DNA of 36,723 nt from Anaerolineales bacterium (GCA_030834895.1 JAUQXA010000019.1:1-36723), one strand, 5' to 3'; shown: positions 7,707 through 16,175, counted from the first letter of the stretch. Numbers and translations are program-made. Notes: a model not told the origin generated them from the letters alone.

Positions 7707-9244
7707 GAATAATCCTTTCCATTGCGAATCGTCGCATTCACTTCTTTAATAACCTGACCGGTTGCTGCCGCTATGATGCGCTCCTGAGTAGCATCGGTCT
7801 TATCCAGACGCGCAACAATGCGACCTTCGCGCATCACTACAATTCGATCGCTCATCGCCAGGATCTCAGGTAATTCCGATGAAATCATCAAGATCGCCAT
7901 ACCTTGGGCTACGAGTTCTCCCATCAAGCGATGGATCTCAGCCTTTGCGCCAATGTCGATACCGCGCGTTGGTTCATCGAGAATCAACACCTTTGGACGG
8001 GTGAGTAACCACTTGGACAAAACCACTTTTTGTTGATTGCCGCCTGATAATTCACGAACGGCTTGTCCGACATGTCTCAGTGCAATGTGTAGTTTTTGAA
8101 TATAGTCGCGCGAAACTGTCCTCTCAGTTTGGTCACGCAGCCAGCCGCGGGGTGAGAGCCGTTCGAGAATCGATAGCGTCATGTTTTGTGAGATTGTCAT
8201 AGGCATCAACAAGCCGTGATGCTGTCGGTCTTCCGGCACATACACCAAACCATGCGCCATTGCCTTGCGTGGCGACCTTATATCGAAAGGTTTACCGTCT
8301 AATCGGACTTCACCCGAATCCGTATCCAATAACCCAAACAATGCGCGGCCTACATCAGTGCGCCCGGCACCAACTAATCCAGCCAGTCCCAAAACTTCAC
8401 CGGCGCGCACATCCAACGTAATGTCAGCAAACTTTCTCGTACGCGACAGTCCTTTGACTTCCAGTAACGGCTGACCATAATCAGTGTCCAAAGGTTTCTC
8501 GAACAAAGCGCTGAGCGGGCGACCTACCATCAGTCGAATGACTTCATCCACAGTAGTTGTCTTGACGTCGCGCTCGCCAACCAGTTCACCATCCCGCAAA
8601 ACCGATACGCGATCGCAAATTTCAAAGACTTCTTCAAGCCGGTGGCTGATGAAAACAATAGCCACGCCTTGGTCGCGCAAACGCCGCATGTTGATCAACA
8701 AGTGTTCTACTTCGCTGGGCGTCAGGGAGGCTGTTGGTTCGTCCATCAACACTACCTTCACATCCTGCGATAAGGCCGCGGCCATTTCGATCATCTGCTG
8801 ATCAGCGATGGACATTCCCCGAACCTTGGTGCGTGGATCAATTTGAACACCAAGTGAGGTCAACAACTCCTGGGCACGGTTATACATCGCTTTCCAGTTC
8901 ACAGATTGGCCCCTCAGTGGCTGACGTCCTGCAAAAATATTTTCGGCCACATCCAGATCGGGGAACGTTAGCGGTTCCTGATGAATCAATGCAATACCGA
9001 AATCCGCAGCGGCATGCGGGCCGGGAATCCGTACGATTTGGCCCTGATACTTGATCTCGCCCACGGTCGGTTGATGCACACCTGCAATGATCTTTGCCAG
9101 CGTTGATTTGCCCGCGCCGTTTTCGCCGACTAATCCATGCACTTCGCCAGGATATAGGCTAATGCTTACGCCTTTGAGCACATCCACACCAGCAAAGGCC
9201 ATATGAATATTATGGGTCGTAAGGATTGGGGCTTGTTCCGTCAT
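7703..9244 (-). CDS. Sugar ABC transporter ATPase, two-domain (RbsA/RhaT type)
   Basis: The 513-residue ATPase energises the adjacent permeases. It has two nucleotide-binding domains in one chain. Domain 1 (about 8-240) has Walker [10 protein letters not shown] near residue 40, MSIADQQMIEMAAALSQ in place of the signature, and Walker B VVLMDEPTASLT. Domain 2 (about 255-500) has the degenerate P-loop GLVGAGRTDVGRALFG usual for this family, signature LSGGNQQKVVLSKWL and Walker B VLILDEPTRGID. Length matches RbsA/MglA (about 500). The ATG overlaps the stop of a 49-codon ORF immediately upstream, so this ORF may help drive its translation. Confidence 0.93.
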   Translation of the reverse strand: MTEQAPILTTHNIHMAFAGVDVLKGVSISLYPGEVHGLVGENGAGKSTLAKIIAGVHQPTVGEIKYQGQIVRIPGPHAAADFGIALIHQEPLTFPDLDVAENIFAGRQPLRGQSVNWKAMYNRAQELLTSLGVQIDPRTKVRGMSIADQQMIEMAAALSQDVKVVLMDEPTASLTPSEVEHLLINMRRLRDQGVAIVFISHRLEEVFEICDRVSVLRDGELVGERDVKTTTVDEVIRLMVGRPLSALFEKPLDTDYGQPLLEVKGLSRTRKFADITLDVRAGEVLGLAGLVGAGRTDVGRALFGLLDTDSGEVRLDGKPFDIRSPRKAMAHGLVYVPEDRQHHGLLMPMTISQNMTLSILERLSPRGWLRDQTERTVSRDYIQKLHIALRHVGQAVRELSGGNQQKVVLSKWLLTRPKVLILDEPTRGIDIGAKAEIHRLMGELVAQGMAILMISSELPEILAMSDRIVVMREGRIVARLDKTDATQERIIAAATGQVIKEVNATIRNGKDYS

Positions 9245-9390
9245 AATTTATTTTGACCATTTAGCGTTCTAGATATGTAACGTTCTCGATTAATCAAGAT
9301 TGAGGTCGTAATCTCATCCGAAAGAAGGCTGGCTCTGGTTATATACAGAACTTCACCAGCTATCGCACTTGCGTGTTCTGTCCAGTTCAT
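9241..9390 (-). CDS. Unrecognised 49-residue small ORF coupled to the ABC ATPase
   Basis: The gap between lactonase and ATPase holds an open frame from ATG 9390 to a TGA at 9243-9241, and the TGA overlaps the ATPase ATG (ATGA). GAGAGGA lies about ten bases upstream of the start. The product begins MNWTEHASAIAGEVLYITRA and ends ISRTLNGQNKL: soluble, mixed charge, probably helical, with no Cys and no membrane segment. I recognise no family. The coupling arrangement and ribosome site favour a real gene, but it could be the surviving tail of a larger deleted protein or a translated leader. Confidence 0.5.
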   Translation of the reverse strand: MNWTEHASAIAGEVLYITRASLLSDEITTSILINRERYISRTLNGQNKL

Positions 9391-9422
9391 GCAACTGCAT
9401 TCCTCTCATTAATTGGCGGCAA

Positions 9423-10277
9423 CTAGGCCAAGCGATAGAAAGTAATCGCGTTATCATGGAACAATTGATGAAGTTCAGTGTCAGAACAGCCATTTATCGC
9501 CCAAGTCAGGGTTTCTACCCAACGGGGATACTCGGTCGCTTGATAAGCCACAGGCCAGTCGCCGCCATACATCACACGTCCAAAGCCAAAGCTTTCCAGA
9601 ACGTGATCGATATAAGGCTTCAGATCTTCTTTTGTCCAATGTTGATGATCGGCTTCAGTTACCAGTCCCGACATTTTGCAATGAACGTTGGGAAAACTTG
9701 CCAATATCTGTAACTCTTGTTTCCACGGCTCGTACAGATGATTTTTAATGTCCGGCTTGCCAATATGATCGAGGATGAATTGAACATTGGGGCATTGCTT
9801 CACTAACTTGATCGTATTTGCCATCTGACCATGCGAAATACAAATCTCGAAATGCAAACCATAATCAGACAGGGCTTGCACCCCCTTCACAAAGTCAGGG
9901 TAAAGGCAAAATTCCTGATCAGGCTCGAATTGGATAATGCGACGAATACCTTTAATCAACGGGTTCGCAGCAAGTTTTTCCAAGTCCGATCGGGCGGCAT
10001 CCCCCTTCTCAAGCGGAGCCCACGGCACAATGCCTCTGATCCGTGTATCAACTTTTGCCAGGCCGGTCACCCAATTGGCTTCGTCCATGAACTGCGAGAA
10101 ATCACACTCGCACTGCAAAAAGACCATCTGCTCGACCTGCACCGGACCACATGCCTTGCGATAACCATCCAGTAAATAAGGCTTGTTAAGCAACTCATTC
10201 GAATCAAGCCATGGATAACGCAGATTTGATAGATCCCATAAATGCAGGTGAGTATCAACCAGGGGAAAATCAATCAT
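9423..10277 (-). CDS. Sugar-acid lactonase of the amidohydrolase superfamily (COG3618; L-fucono/L-rhamnonolactonase-like)
   Basis: The 284-residue protein belongs to Amidohydro_2, whose COG3618 branch opens 1,4- or 1,5-lactones of L-fuconate, L-rhamnonate and related acids. It has the N-terminal metal motif DTHLHLWD (residues 8-15), FEICISHGQ and FILDHIGKPD, which supply further conserved His residues, and the terminal MYGGDWPV motif with the catalytic Asp. Length is normal. ATG 10277 has a strong GGAGG six bases upstream, and only nine bases separate it from the preceding dehydrogenase gene. In the oxidative rhamnose/fucose pathways this step follows an SDR dehydrogenase, exactly the order seen here. 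Whether the substrate is rhamnono- or fuconolactone cannot be settled. Confidence 0.88.
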   Translation of the reverse strand: MIDFPLVDTHLHLWDLSNLRYPWLDSNELLNKPYLLDGYRKACGPVQVEQMVFLQCECDFSQFMDEANWVTGLAKVDTRIRGIVPWAPLEKGDAARSDLEKLAANPLIKGIRRIIQFEPDQEFCLYPDFVKGVQALSDYGLHFEICISHGQMANTIKLVKQCPNVQFILDHIGKPDIKNHLYEPWKQELQILASFPNVHCKMSGLVTEADHQHWTKEDLKPYIDHVLESFGFGRVMYGGDWPVAYQATEYPRWVETLTWAINGCSDTELHQLFHDNAITFYRLA

Positions 10278-10286
10278 CGCAACCTC

Positions 10287-11114
10287 CTACTTTGAACCTG
10301 CCAAAACAGTAGTCTTGCCCAGGCCTTCAGGTCCCATACCGCAATAACCGCCATCGATCGCAAGGTCCGCACTGGTGACAAAAGATGCATCATCGCTCAA
10401 GAGGAAAAGGACAGGGCCCGCGCACTCTATTGGTTCGCCGCAACGGCCGAGCATGTGGTACTCACCCCAGATGGGGTCCCATTTTTCCCGACCCCCACCA
10501 TCCATGTTAGCTGCCTTGTAAACTTCACGAGTCCAAATCCAGCCAGGACTCACACTGTTCACCCGGATGCCATATTTTGCCAAATCAAAAGCCATACATC
10601 TCGTCAGATTGAGGACAGCACCTTTTGCTGCATTGTAGGTCCAGCGATTCGGCTGGGCAATAAAGGCCGAGATACTCGACATGTTGACGATCGCCCCGCC
10701 TCCTTGAGCCTTCATCGGTTCTACAGCGCTCGCTGCCAAGAGAGAATATGCAATAGGACCCACTCGCATCATCCGTTCCCATTCTTCGACCTTTGCGTCC
10801 AGTCCCTTGGCGATGAAGGAGAACGCATTATTCACCAGATAATTCAGCTTCCCGAACTTGTCGACACATGTTGGAACGATTGATTTACAGTAGGATTCAT
10901 CCTCCATATCTCCCTGCAGAAAAAGAACTTGATGTCCCGCATCAGAAAGCTCCTTCGCAGTTGTATGTCCTATCTCGCTGATGCCGGTAAAGCAAACGGC
11001 GCAACCCTCCCTGCAAAGTTCTTCTACTATAGCTCGTCCGATGCCGGATGCTCCGCCAGTCACAATGGCTACTTTATCCTTAAACCGATTCAATACAGGT
11101 TGTCGTTCCATCAT
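10287..11114 (-). CDS. Short-chain dehydrogenase/reductase (candidate sugar or sugar-acid dehydrogenase)
   Basis: This 275-residue classical SDR has cofactor motif TGGASGIGRA (residues 19-28), NNAF in place of the usual NNAG, catalytic Ser in MSSIS, the active-site YNAAK (YxxxK), and the late ISPGW-like stretch SVSPGWIWTREVYK. The acidic residue normally selecting NAD is replaced by a TGIS stretch after beta-2, so cofactor preference is uncertain. Tandem ATG codons at 11114 follow AAGGAG. It is placed between another SDR and the lactonase in one operon. By analogy with the Sphingomonas rhamnose pathway it could be the first (C1) dehydrogenase or the C4 dehydrogenase acting on the 2-keto-3-deoxy acid. 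Confidence 0.85.
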   Translation of the reverse strand: MMERQPVLNRFKDKVAIVTGGASGIGRAIVEELCREGCAVCFTGISEIGHTTAKELSDAGHQVLFLQGDMEDESYCKSIVPTCVDKFGKLNYLVNNAFSFIAKGLDAKVEEWERMMRVGPIAYSLLAASAVEPMKAQGGGAIVNMSSISAFIAQPNRWTYNAAKGAVLNLTRCMAFDLAKYGIRVNSVSPGWIWTREVYKAANMDGGGREKWDPIWGEYHMLGRCGEPIECAGPVLFLLSDDASFVTSADLAIDGGYCGMGPEGLGKTTVLAGSK

Positions 11115-11140
11115 GATTCTCCTTGGAAATTAGTTTGAAT

Positions 11141-11893
11141 TTAAAGCATCAGCAACCCGCCGTTTACACTCAGGGTTTGCCCCGTAATGAAGGCGGCTTG
11201 CGGTGAAACCATAAACAACACTGCGCCTGCTACATCAGACGGCTGTCCCAGGCGTTTCAACGGAATTTGTTTGATGATATTGGCGACTGCGCCTTGATCC
11301 CAGTTTTCGATCAGGCTTGTTTCAGTGGTGCCTGGCGCGACCGCGTTGACTTGAATTTCCGGCGCTAGAATGCGCGCGAGGCTTTTTGTGAGTCCCAGTG
11401 TGCCTGCTTTAGACGAAGAGTAATGCAAACCCACTGCCAGTCCACCCATTTGTCCTGCGCTGGATGCAATGTTCACGATCCTGCCGTATTGTTGTCGGCG
11501 CATGAACGGCGCAACCGCCTGACTGCATAAGAAAGCGCCCTTGAGGTTCACGCCAAGCACCAAATCCCATTCGGCTTCAGAAATATCAGGGAAAGGCGTC
11601 ACTGGACAGATTCCTGCATTATTGATCAAAACGTCAATGCGCTTCCACTGATCGATCACCACTTGTATTGCAGCCAAAACTTGATCCTTGTACCTGACAT
11701 CCGCACCCAACCCAATCGCTTCATACCCACCGTCACATAACAATTGTGCGGCAGTTTTTGCTTCAGCTTCGTGTACGTCCAGCACTGCTACACGTGCACC
11801 AGCTTGCGCCAATTGGGAAGCAATTTCAAAGCCAATCCCGCGCGCAGCACCAGTGATAATCGCAACTTGATTTAATAAGAATTGATCAGTCAT
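11141..11893 (-). CDS. Short-chain dehydrogenase/reductase, second of pair
   Basis: This is a classical SDR of 250 residues from ATG 11893, which overlaps the E2 stop in an ATGA; an in-frame ATG at 11902 is possible but would overlap more. Motifs: TGAARGIG near the N-terminus, VLDVHE with an Asp that points to NAD, NNAGICP, Ser in IASSAGQM, YSSSK, and GQTLSVNGG at the C-terminus. It resembles FabG-like sugar dehydrogenases. Translational coupling to the acyltransferase gene is unusual for a sugar dehydrogenase and links the oxidoreductase step closely to the dehydrogenase complex. Together with the adjacent SDR it fits the two-dehydrogenase layout of oxidative L-rhamnose/L-fucose pathways. 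Confidence 0.85.
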   Translation of the reverse strand: MTDQFLLNQVAIITGAARGIGFEIASQLAQAGARVAVLDVHEAEAKTAAQLLCDGGYEAIGLGADVRYKDQVLAAIQVVIDQWKRIDVLINNAGICPVTPFPDISEAEWDLVLGVNLKGAFLCSQAVAPFMRRQQYGRIVNIASSAGQMGGLAVGLHYSSSKAGTLGLTKSLARILAPEIQVNAVAPGTTETSLIENWDQGAVANIIKQIPLKRLGQPSDVAGAVLFMVSPQAAFITGQTLSVNGGLLML

Positions 11894-13296
11894 GATAGCC
11901 ACAAATATGGATTCTCACAAAATAGTTTGATCCGCTGGAGGAAACGTGCGGCCGGGGCGCCGTCAACCAGGCGATGATCGAAGGTCAGACTCAATACAAG
12001 CATCGTGCGCACAGCGGGCTGATCATTGAAGACGACCATCTGTTTGCGTAGCCGTCCGACGCCCAACACCGCACACTCCGGCGGATTGATAATGGGTGTG
12101 AACGCATCAATCTCCTGTACACCGAGATTGGTGATGGTAAAGGTACCGCCGGAAAGTTCGTCCGCCGTAGCTTTTCCTTGAGCAGCGCGGCCAAGCAATT
12201 CGTTCATTTCCAGCGCAAGTTCGCCCAACGATTTTGACGCAACATCCCGCACAACAGGGACGATCAGCCCGCGCTCGGTGTCCACTGCTATACCGACATT
12301 GACAGCAGGCGGGTACACAATTTCGTTGCCATCCAGAAAGGCGTTCAAGATTGGATATTCGCCCAATGCCTTTGCGGAGATTTTAGACAACAGCACGTTG
12401 TAACTTGGCGCCACTTTTGTGCCGGTGTCGTTCTTGAGCGTTTCGCGCAGGTTCACCAGTTCGGTGGCGTCAACTTCCGTGGTCAAAGTCACCGGCGCAT
12501 AGGTTTGTTCGCTCAATATCATTCGTTCGGCAATGCGTTTGCGCACTGTCCCCAGTGCTTCGCGGCGCGGTGCAACTGGCTTTGTAGACCCTGTTTGATG
12601 GGGGGAAGGAATGTTGGAGAGAGCAAAACTGCGTTCGCGGATGATTCGGCGAATCGCCTCTTCCACATCTTCACGCTCGATCCTGGTTTTGCCCGGAAGC
12701 AAAGTCGCAAACGATGTGTCGTCCAATCCAAAATCATCGGCAACCCGTTTTGCCAGGGGGGTGATCTGAATGCTTTGCGAAACAACAGGCGCGGTTTGGG
12801 GACTGACAGCCTGTGCCAATTCCTGTGACAATCGAATCACATCCCGTTCCTTGATGCGCCCACCCCTGCCTGTACCCGTCGCCTTTTTCCAGTCAACCTG
12901 AAGTTCGGTGGATTTTCGTCGCGCCGCCGGGCTGGAAAGCAAACGGTCAGAGGGCTTGGTTTCTTCCTGAACTGGAGCGGTGACCCTGACTGGCTCGTCT
13001 TTCGTGATGGTGTGTGTTTCTAGCTGGGTGGAAGGAGCAACAGATACTAATGCTTCGCCTTCCGCCAGGGTGTAGGCAATCACCGCGCCGACTGGAATCT
13101 CCCCGTCAGACGGTCCCAACACAACCTGTAGAACGCCGCTTTCAACTGCCTCGACCTCGACAGTGGACTTGTCGCTTTCGACCTCGAGCAAAATATCGCC
13201 AGAGTTGATTTTGTCACCGGTTTGTTTCAGCCAGTTGACGATCTGTCCTTTGTCCATGGATAAGCTGAGTTGCGGCATTACGATTTCATGTGCCAT
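11890..13296 (-). CDS. Dihydrolipoamide acyltransferase, E2 of a 2-oxoacid/acetoin-type dehydrogenase complex
   Basis: The 468-residue E2 core enzyme carries acyl groups on lipoyl-lysine and passes them to CoA. Domains: one lipoyl domain (1-78) with the lipoylated Lys43 in EVESDKSTVE; an Ala/Pro/Gln linker; a first peripheral-subunit-binding domain (about 118-156, SSPAARRKS to GRGGRIKERDV); a second one (about 175-215, ITPLAKRVADDFGLDD to RIEREDV); and the catalytic acyltransferase domain (about 240-468) ending with the active-site motif DHRLVDGAPA. Two subunit-binding domains in one E2 are uncommon. The gene begins 12 bases after E1-beta. E3 is needed to reoxidise the lipoyl group but only a broken E3-like fragment occurs in the window, so E3 must be supplied from elsewhere. 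Confidence 0.92.
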   Translation of the reverse strand: MAHEIVMPQLSLSMDKGQIVNWLKQTGDKINSGDILLEVESDKSTVEVEAVESGVLQVVLGPSDGEIPVGAVIAYTLAEGEALVSVAPSTQLETHTITKDEPVRVTAPVQEETKPSDRLLSSPAARRKSTELQVDWKKATGTGRGGRIKERDVIRLSQELAQAVSPQTAPVVSQSIQITPLAKRVADDFGLDDTSFATLLPGKTRIEREDVEEAIRRIIRERSFALSNIPSPHQTGSTKPVAPRREALGTVRKRIAERMILSEQTYAPVTLTTEVDATELVNLRETLKNDTGTKVAPSYNVLLSKISAKALGEYPILNAFLDGNEIVYPPAVNVGIAVDTERGLIVPVVRDVASKSLGELALEMNELLGRAAQGKATADELSGGTFTITNLGVQEIDAFTPIINPPECAVLGVGRLRKQMVVFNDQPAVRTMLVLSLTFDHRLVDGAPAARFLQRIKLFCENPYLWLS

Positions 13297-13307
13297 GACT
13301 GCGCCTC

Positions 13308-14294
13308 TTATGCCAGCATCTCTTTGACAATTTCCACGATCTGCCCGGCGTTGGGAATTGTCAGGTCTTCCAGGCTGGGCGCAAATGGCGCTGGCAAATC
13401 AAGGGCACCCAATCGCCGCACGGGTTCATCGAGGTAATAGAAGGCTTCTTCCTGAATTCGGGCTGCGATCTCGGCTGTCACCCCGAAACTGCGGCATCCC
13501 TCATCAACGATCAGAATATGTCCCGTTTCCTTTGCCGCCTGAACCAAAATGTCTGTATCCAAGGGGGAAATGGTTCGCGGGTCGATAACCATGATTTCAA
13601 TGCCAGCCTTCGACAAAGTATCAGCTGCCTCAAGGGCGGGATACAGCATGCTTGAAGTGCAGATGACAACGGCATGGCGTCCCTCCCTGTACACGCGTGC
13701 CTTTCCAAGAGGAATGGTGTAATCGCCAGGCGGAATTGGACCCTTCTGGTTGTACATCATCTTGTCTTCCATAAAGATCACAGGATTGTCGTCGCGGATG
13801 GCACTCTTCAATAACCCCTTTGCATCCTCAGGAGTCGATGGCATGACAACCTTTAGGCCAGGAATGTGACAATACCAGGCATGTAAACTTTGGCTATGCT
13901 GGGCAGCAGCACGGCGACCCGCCCCCATCGCGGTTCGAATCACCATCGGCACTTTTGTTTGCCCAGCCGTCATGTAACGCAGTTTTGCTGCCTGATTTAC
14001 GATCTGGTCAGATGCCAGGGTTGTGAAATCGTTGAACATAATCTCGGCAATGGGTCGCAATCCCGTCATTGCCGCGCCCACAGCCAGTCCAACAATGCCC
14101 GCCTCCACGATAGGGGTGTCATATACCCGTTCCGGCCCGAAGGACTTGAGCAGTCCGTTGGTCACTTTAAACACGCCGCCTGCCAGTCCCACATCCTCTC
14201 CCATCAGGATGATGGACGGGTCGCGCTGCATTTCCTCATGCAACGCTTCGTTGATAGCTTCACGGATCGTGCCAATACGCTCAGGAGTAGACAT
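13308..14294 (-). CDS. E1-beta subunit of a TPP-dependent 2-oxoacid/acetoin-type dehydrogenase
   Basis: The 328-residue protein pairs with the E1-alpha encoded just upstream to form the alpha2beta2 thiamine-diphosphate decarboxylase. Visible marks: REAINEALHEEM, the TPP-binding GEDVGLAGGVFKVTNGL, the conserved DTPIVEAGIVGLAVGAAM (Glu that activates TPP), FMEDKMMYNQKG, and the transketolase C-domain stretch MVIDPRTISPLD with IVDEGCRSFG. I place the start at ATG 14294 with GAGG nine bases ahead, overlapping the E1-alpha stop by 14 bases. The longer in-frame version to 14381 lies wholly inside E1-alpha. Specificity (pyruvate, acetoin, branched chain, other) cannot be set from sequence by eye. 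Confidence 0.92.
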   Translation of the reverse strand: MSTPERIGTIREAINEALHEEMQRDPSIILMGEDVGLAGGVFKVTNGLLKSFGPERVYDTPIVEAGIVGLAVGAAMTGLRPIAEIMFNDFTTLASDQIVNQAAKLRYMTAGQTKVPMVIRTAMGAGRRAAAQHSQSLHAWYCHIPGLKVVMPSTPEDAKGLLKSAIRDDNPVIFMEDKMMYNQKGPIPPGDYTIPLGKARVYREGRHAVVICTSSMLYPALEAADTLSKAGIEIMVIDPRTISPLDTDILVQAAKETGHILIVDEGCRSFGVTAEIAARIQEEAFYYLDEPVRRLGALDLPAPFAPSLEDLTIPNAGQIVEIVKEMLA

Positions 14295-15288
14295 GTTCGT
14301 ATACCTCGGAGGGGTTGGGATAGGGGGCTTGTTTGGCAAATTCAACTGAATCGTTGATCTGGTCTTGTACTTCCTCATCAATTTCCGATAAGGTGGCTGT
14401 ATCGGTTTGTTTCTCAGCCAGCAGCCATTGACCGAAGCGGGGGATCGGATCCTTCTTCATCCACCCTTCGATTTCCTCCTGGGTGCGATAGCCGTAGGTA
14501 TCGCCTTGGTCGCCCATGTGGTGCCCGCGCCACCGATAGGTATGACATTCGATAAAGCCCGGCCCATCACCGGCGCGTGCCCGCTCAATAGCCCAGCGCG
14601 CGGCCTCATATACGGCTAGTACGTCGTTTCCATCCACGCTCACCGCGGGAATGTCCATCGCTTCAGCGCGGGCCGGCCCGGTTCCAGCTGTCGAGCGTTC
14701 CGTGGATGTGTACTCACCATAACCATTGTTTTCCATCACATACACAACAGGCAGTTTCCACAGGGAAGCCATGTTTGCCGTCTCGTAAAATAATCCTTCA
14801 TTCAACGCGCCATCGCCAAAGAAGGCGACAGATACACGGTCCTCGTGGCGCACCTTGGCAGATAAAGCCGCGCCCGCCGCAATTCCCATGCCGCCCCCTA
14901 CAACCCCATTCGCGCCCAAAATGCCGAGGCTCATGTCAACGATGTGCATACTGCCGCCTTTGCCACGGTTGTAGCCGGCGGATTTTCCCAATAGCTCGGC
15001 GAACATCCGATTTGGCTCCCCACCCTTTGCCAGCAGGTGACCATGTCCGCGATGCGTGCTTGTGATGTTGTCAGTTGGTTTCAGGTTGACACACACCCCA
15101 ACCGCCACAGCTTCCATACCTGTATACAGATGTGCCAGTCCGGGCATAATGCCCCGGCTGTAAACATCGTAGACGGTCTCTTCGAATTTGCGAATTGTGA
15201 CCATGCGCCGATACATATCCAGTAGTACATCCTGGGAAATCTTCAACGCATCCCCTCTAACTTGTTTGACTCGATCTGCCTTCGTCAC
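14281..15288 (-). CDS. E1-alpha subunit of a TPP-dependent 2-oxoacid/acetoin-type dehydrogenase
   Basis: The 335-residue E1-alpha resembles the AcoA/PdhA group. The TPP motif GDGALNEGLFYETANMASLWKLP is present (GDG followed about 28 residues later by NN in MENNGYG). RGHGHLLAKG and GKGGSMHIVD are also typical, the latter characteristic of acetoin- and pyruvate-type enzymes. It starts with GTG at 15288, preceded by a strong AGGAGG, only eight bases after the GntR gene. The regulator, E1, E2, two SDRs and lactonase therefore read as one transcript. Inference: the complex oxidatively cleaves or decarboxylates an oxo intermediate of the sugar pathway. Confidence 0.92.
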   Translation of the reverse strand: MTKADRVKQVRGDALKISQDVLLDMYRRMVTIRKFEETVYDVYSRGIMPGLAHLYTGMEAVAVGVCVNLKPTDNITSTHRGHGHLLAKGGEPNRMFAELLGKSAGYNRGKGGSMHIVDMSLGILGANGVVGGGMGIAAGAALSAKVRHEDRVSVAFFGDGALNEGLFYETANMASLWKLPVVYVMENNGYGEYTSTERSTAGTGPARAEAMDIPAVSVDGNDVLAVYEAARWAIERARAGDGPGFIECHTYRWRGHHMGDQGDTYGYRTQEEIEGWMKKDPIPRFGQWLLAEKQTDTATLSEIDEEVQDQINDSVEFAKQAPYPNPSEVYEHVYS

Positions 15289-15296
15289 AACTCCTC

Positions 15297-16028
15297 CTAT
15301 TTATCTTCATCATGGTGAATAACAGCTTTGTAACCATCGAGTGAATGTTGCACCTGGCCCATGTGCTCGATCATGGCACGGCGCGCGCCCTCAACGTCAT
15401 GTTTTTCAATCGCGGAAAAGATTTTCTTGTGCCATTCACGAGCAGCGGCGAGTTCACCGGGAACATGGAAACTACGGCGTCGGCCTTCTTTTAGAAGGTC
15501 GCTGATGGACGAAAGCACGATTTGTAAAACAGTATTCTTGGTTATTCGGGCAATCATCAGATGAAAATTGGTGTCGCGCTCGACATGTTGATCAATGGTG
15601 TCAGTCAAGGGTAGGTCAGAAAGGGAACGCAGGGCCTCAATCTCTTCCTGGGTGATTCGTTGAGCAGCAAGGGCGCATAATTCCGGCTCGATAATACGTC
15701 GTACTTCCTGCAGTTGATCAAAAGTGCTATCCCCGTCACGAAGCATGAGAATCTCCGGATCAAGCGTGCTCCATTGTTCGACCTGATTGACTGTGGTCCC
15801 GCTACCTTGCCGTGAACTTAGGATACCCTTGGCAATCAACGCTCCAAGCGCATCACGCACAGCCACACGGCTGGTTTCGAACATCACCGCCAATTCGCGC
15901 TCGGGAGGAAGTTGATCGCCAGGCTTGTACTGTCCAGAAAGAATAGCCTCGACGAGTTGGCGGCTGATTTGTGCGCCGAGCTTTTTGTTTTGAACAACCT
16001 GGAATTGGGGATGGGTTTTTGCTGGCAT
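15297..16028 (-). CDS. GntR-family regulator, FadR/LldR subfamily
   Basis: This 243-residue regulator has an N-terminal winged helix (about 15-80) with the textbook GntR run GQYKPGDQLPPERELA, TSRVAVRDALGAL and GILSSRQGSGT. A helical FCD ligand domain follows (about 95-225) with VRRIIEPELCALAAQR, the metal-site residues DTNFHLMIA (Asp and His) and later His residues around MIEHMGQVQHSL. FadR-type members commonly sense carboxylates such as lactate, gluconate or sugar acids. Start ATG 16028 has GGAAGG ahead; the in-frame extension to 16187 would run through the divergent promoter region. First gene of the dehydrogenase-complex operon and divergent to the LarA-like gene, so it probably governs both. 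Confidence 0.88.
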   Translation of the reverse strand: MPAKTHPQFQVVQNKKLGAQISRQLVEAILSGQYKPGDQLPPERELAVMFETSRVAVRDALGALIAKGILSSRQGSGTTVNQVEQWSTLDPEILMLRDGDSTFDQLQEVRRIIEPELCALAAQRITQEEIEALRSLSDLPLTDTIDQHVERDTNFHLMIARITKNTVLQIVLSSISDLLKEGRRRSFHVPGELAAAREWHKKIFSAIEKHDVEGARRAMIEHMGQVQHSLDGYKAVIHHDEDK

Positions 16029-16100
16029 GGGCACCTTCCGTGTTTTCCTAAGGCAAAGCTTTAAATTGGGTCTGGACTTAAAATGGGAAAGCTTGATAAA

Positions 16101-16131
16101 ATTGGTAGTATGGTAAGGTTGTAATACCAAT
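16101..16131. promoter_or_regulatory. Candidate operator for the GntR regulator
   Basis: ATTGGTA (16101-16107) and TACCAAT (16125-16131) form a perfect inverted repeat with an extra TGGTA half-site at 16111-16115. It lies in the short divergent intergenic region between the GntR start (16028) and the LarA-like start (16176). FadR-subfamily operators typically contain TGGT/ACCA halves, although usually with a shorter spacer. Autoregulation plus control of both transcripts is the natural reading. Confidence 0.45.
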
Positions 16132-16175
16132 ATATCGCAAAAAAAAGAAAAAGTCAAGACCCAATACGGAAATCC

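Noticed and set aside
14294..14381. Longer start for E1-beta at 14381
   Set aside because: The added 29 residues lie entirely within E1-alpha coding sequence and are not family-like; ATG 14294 has its own ribosome site.
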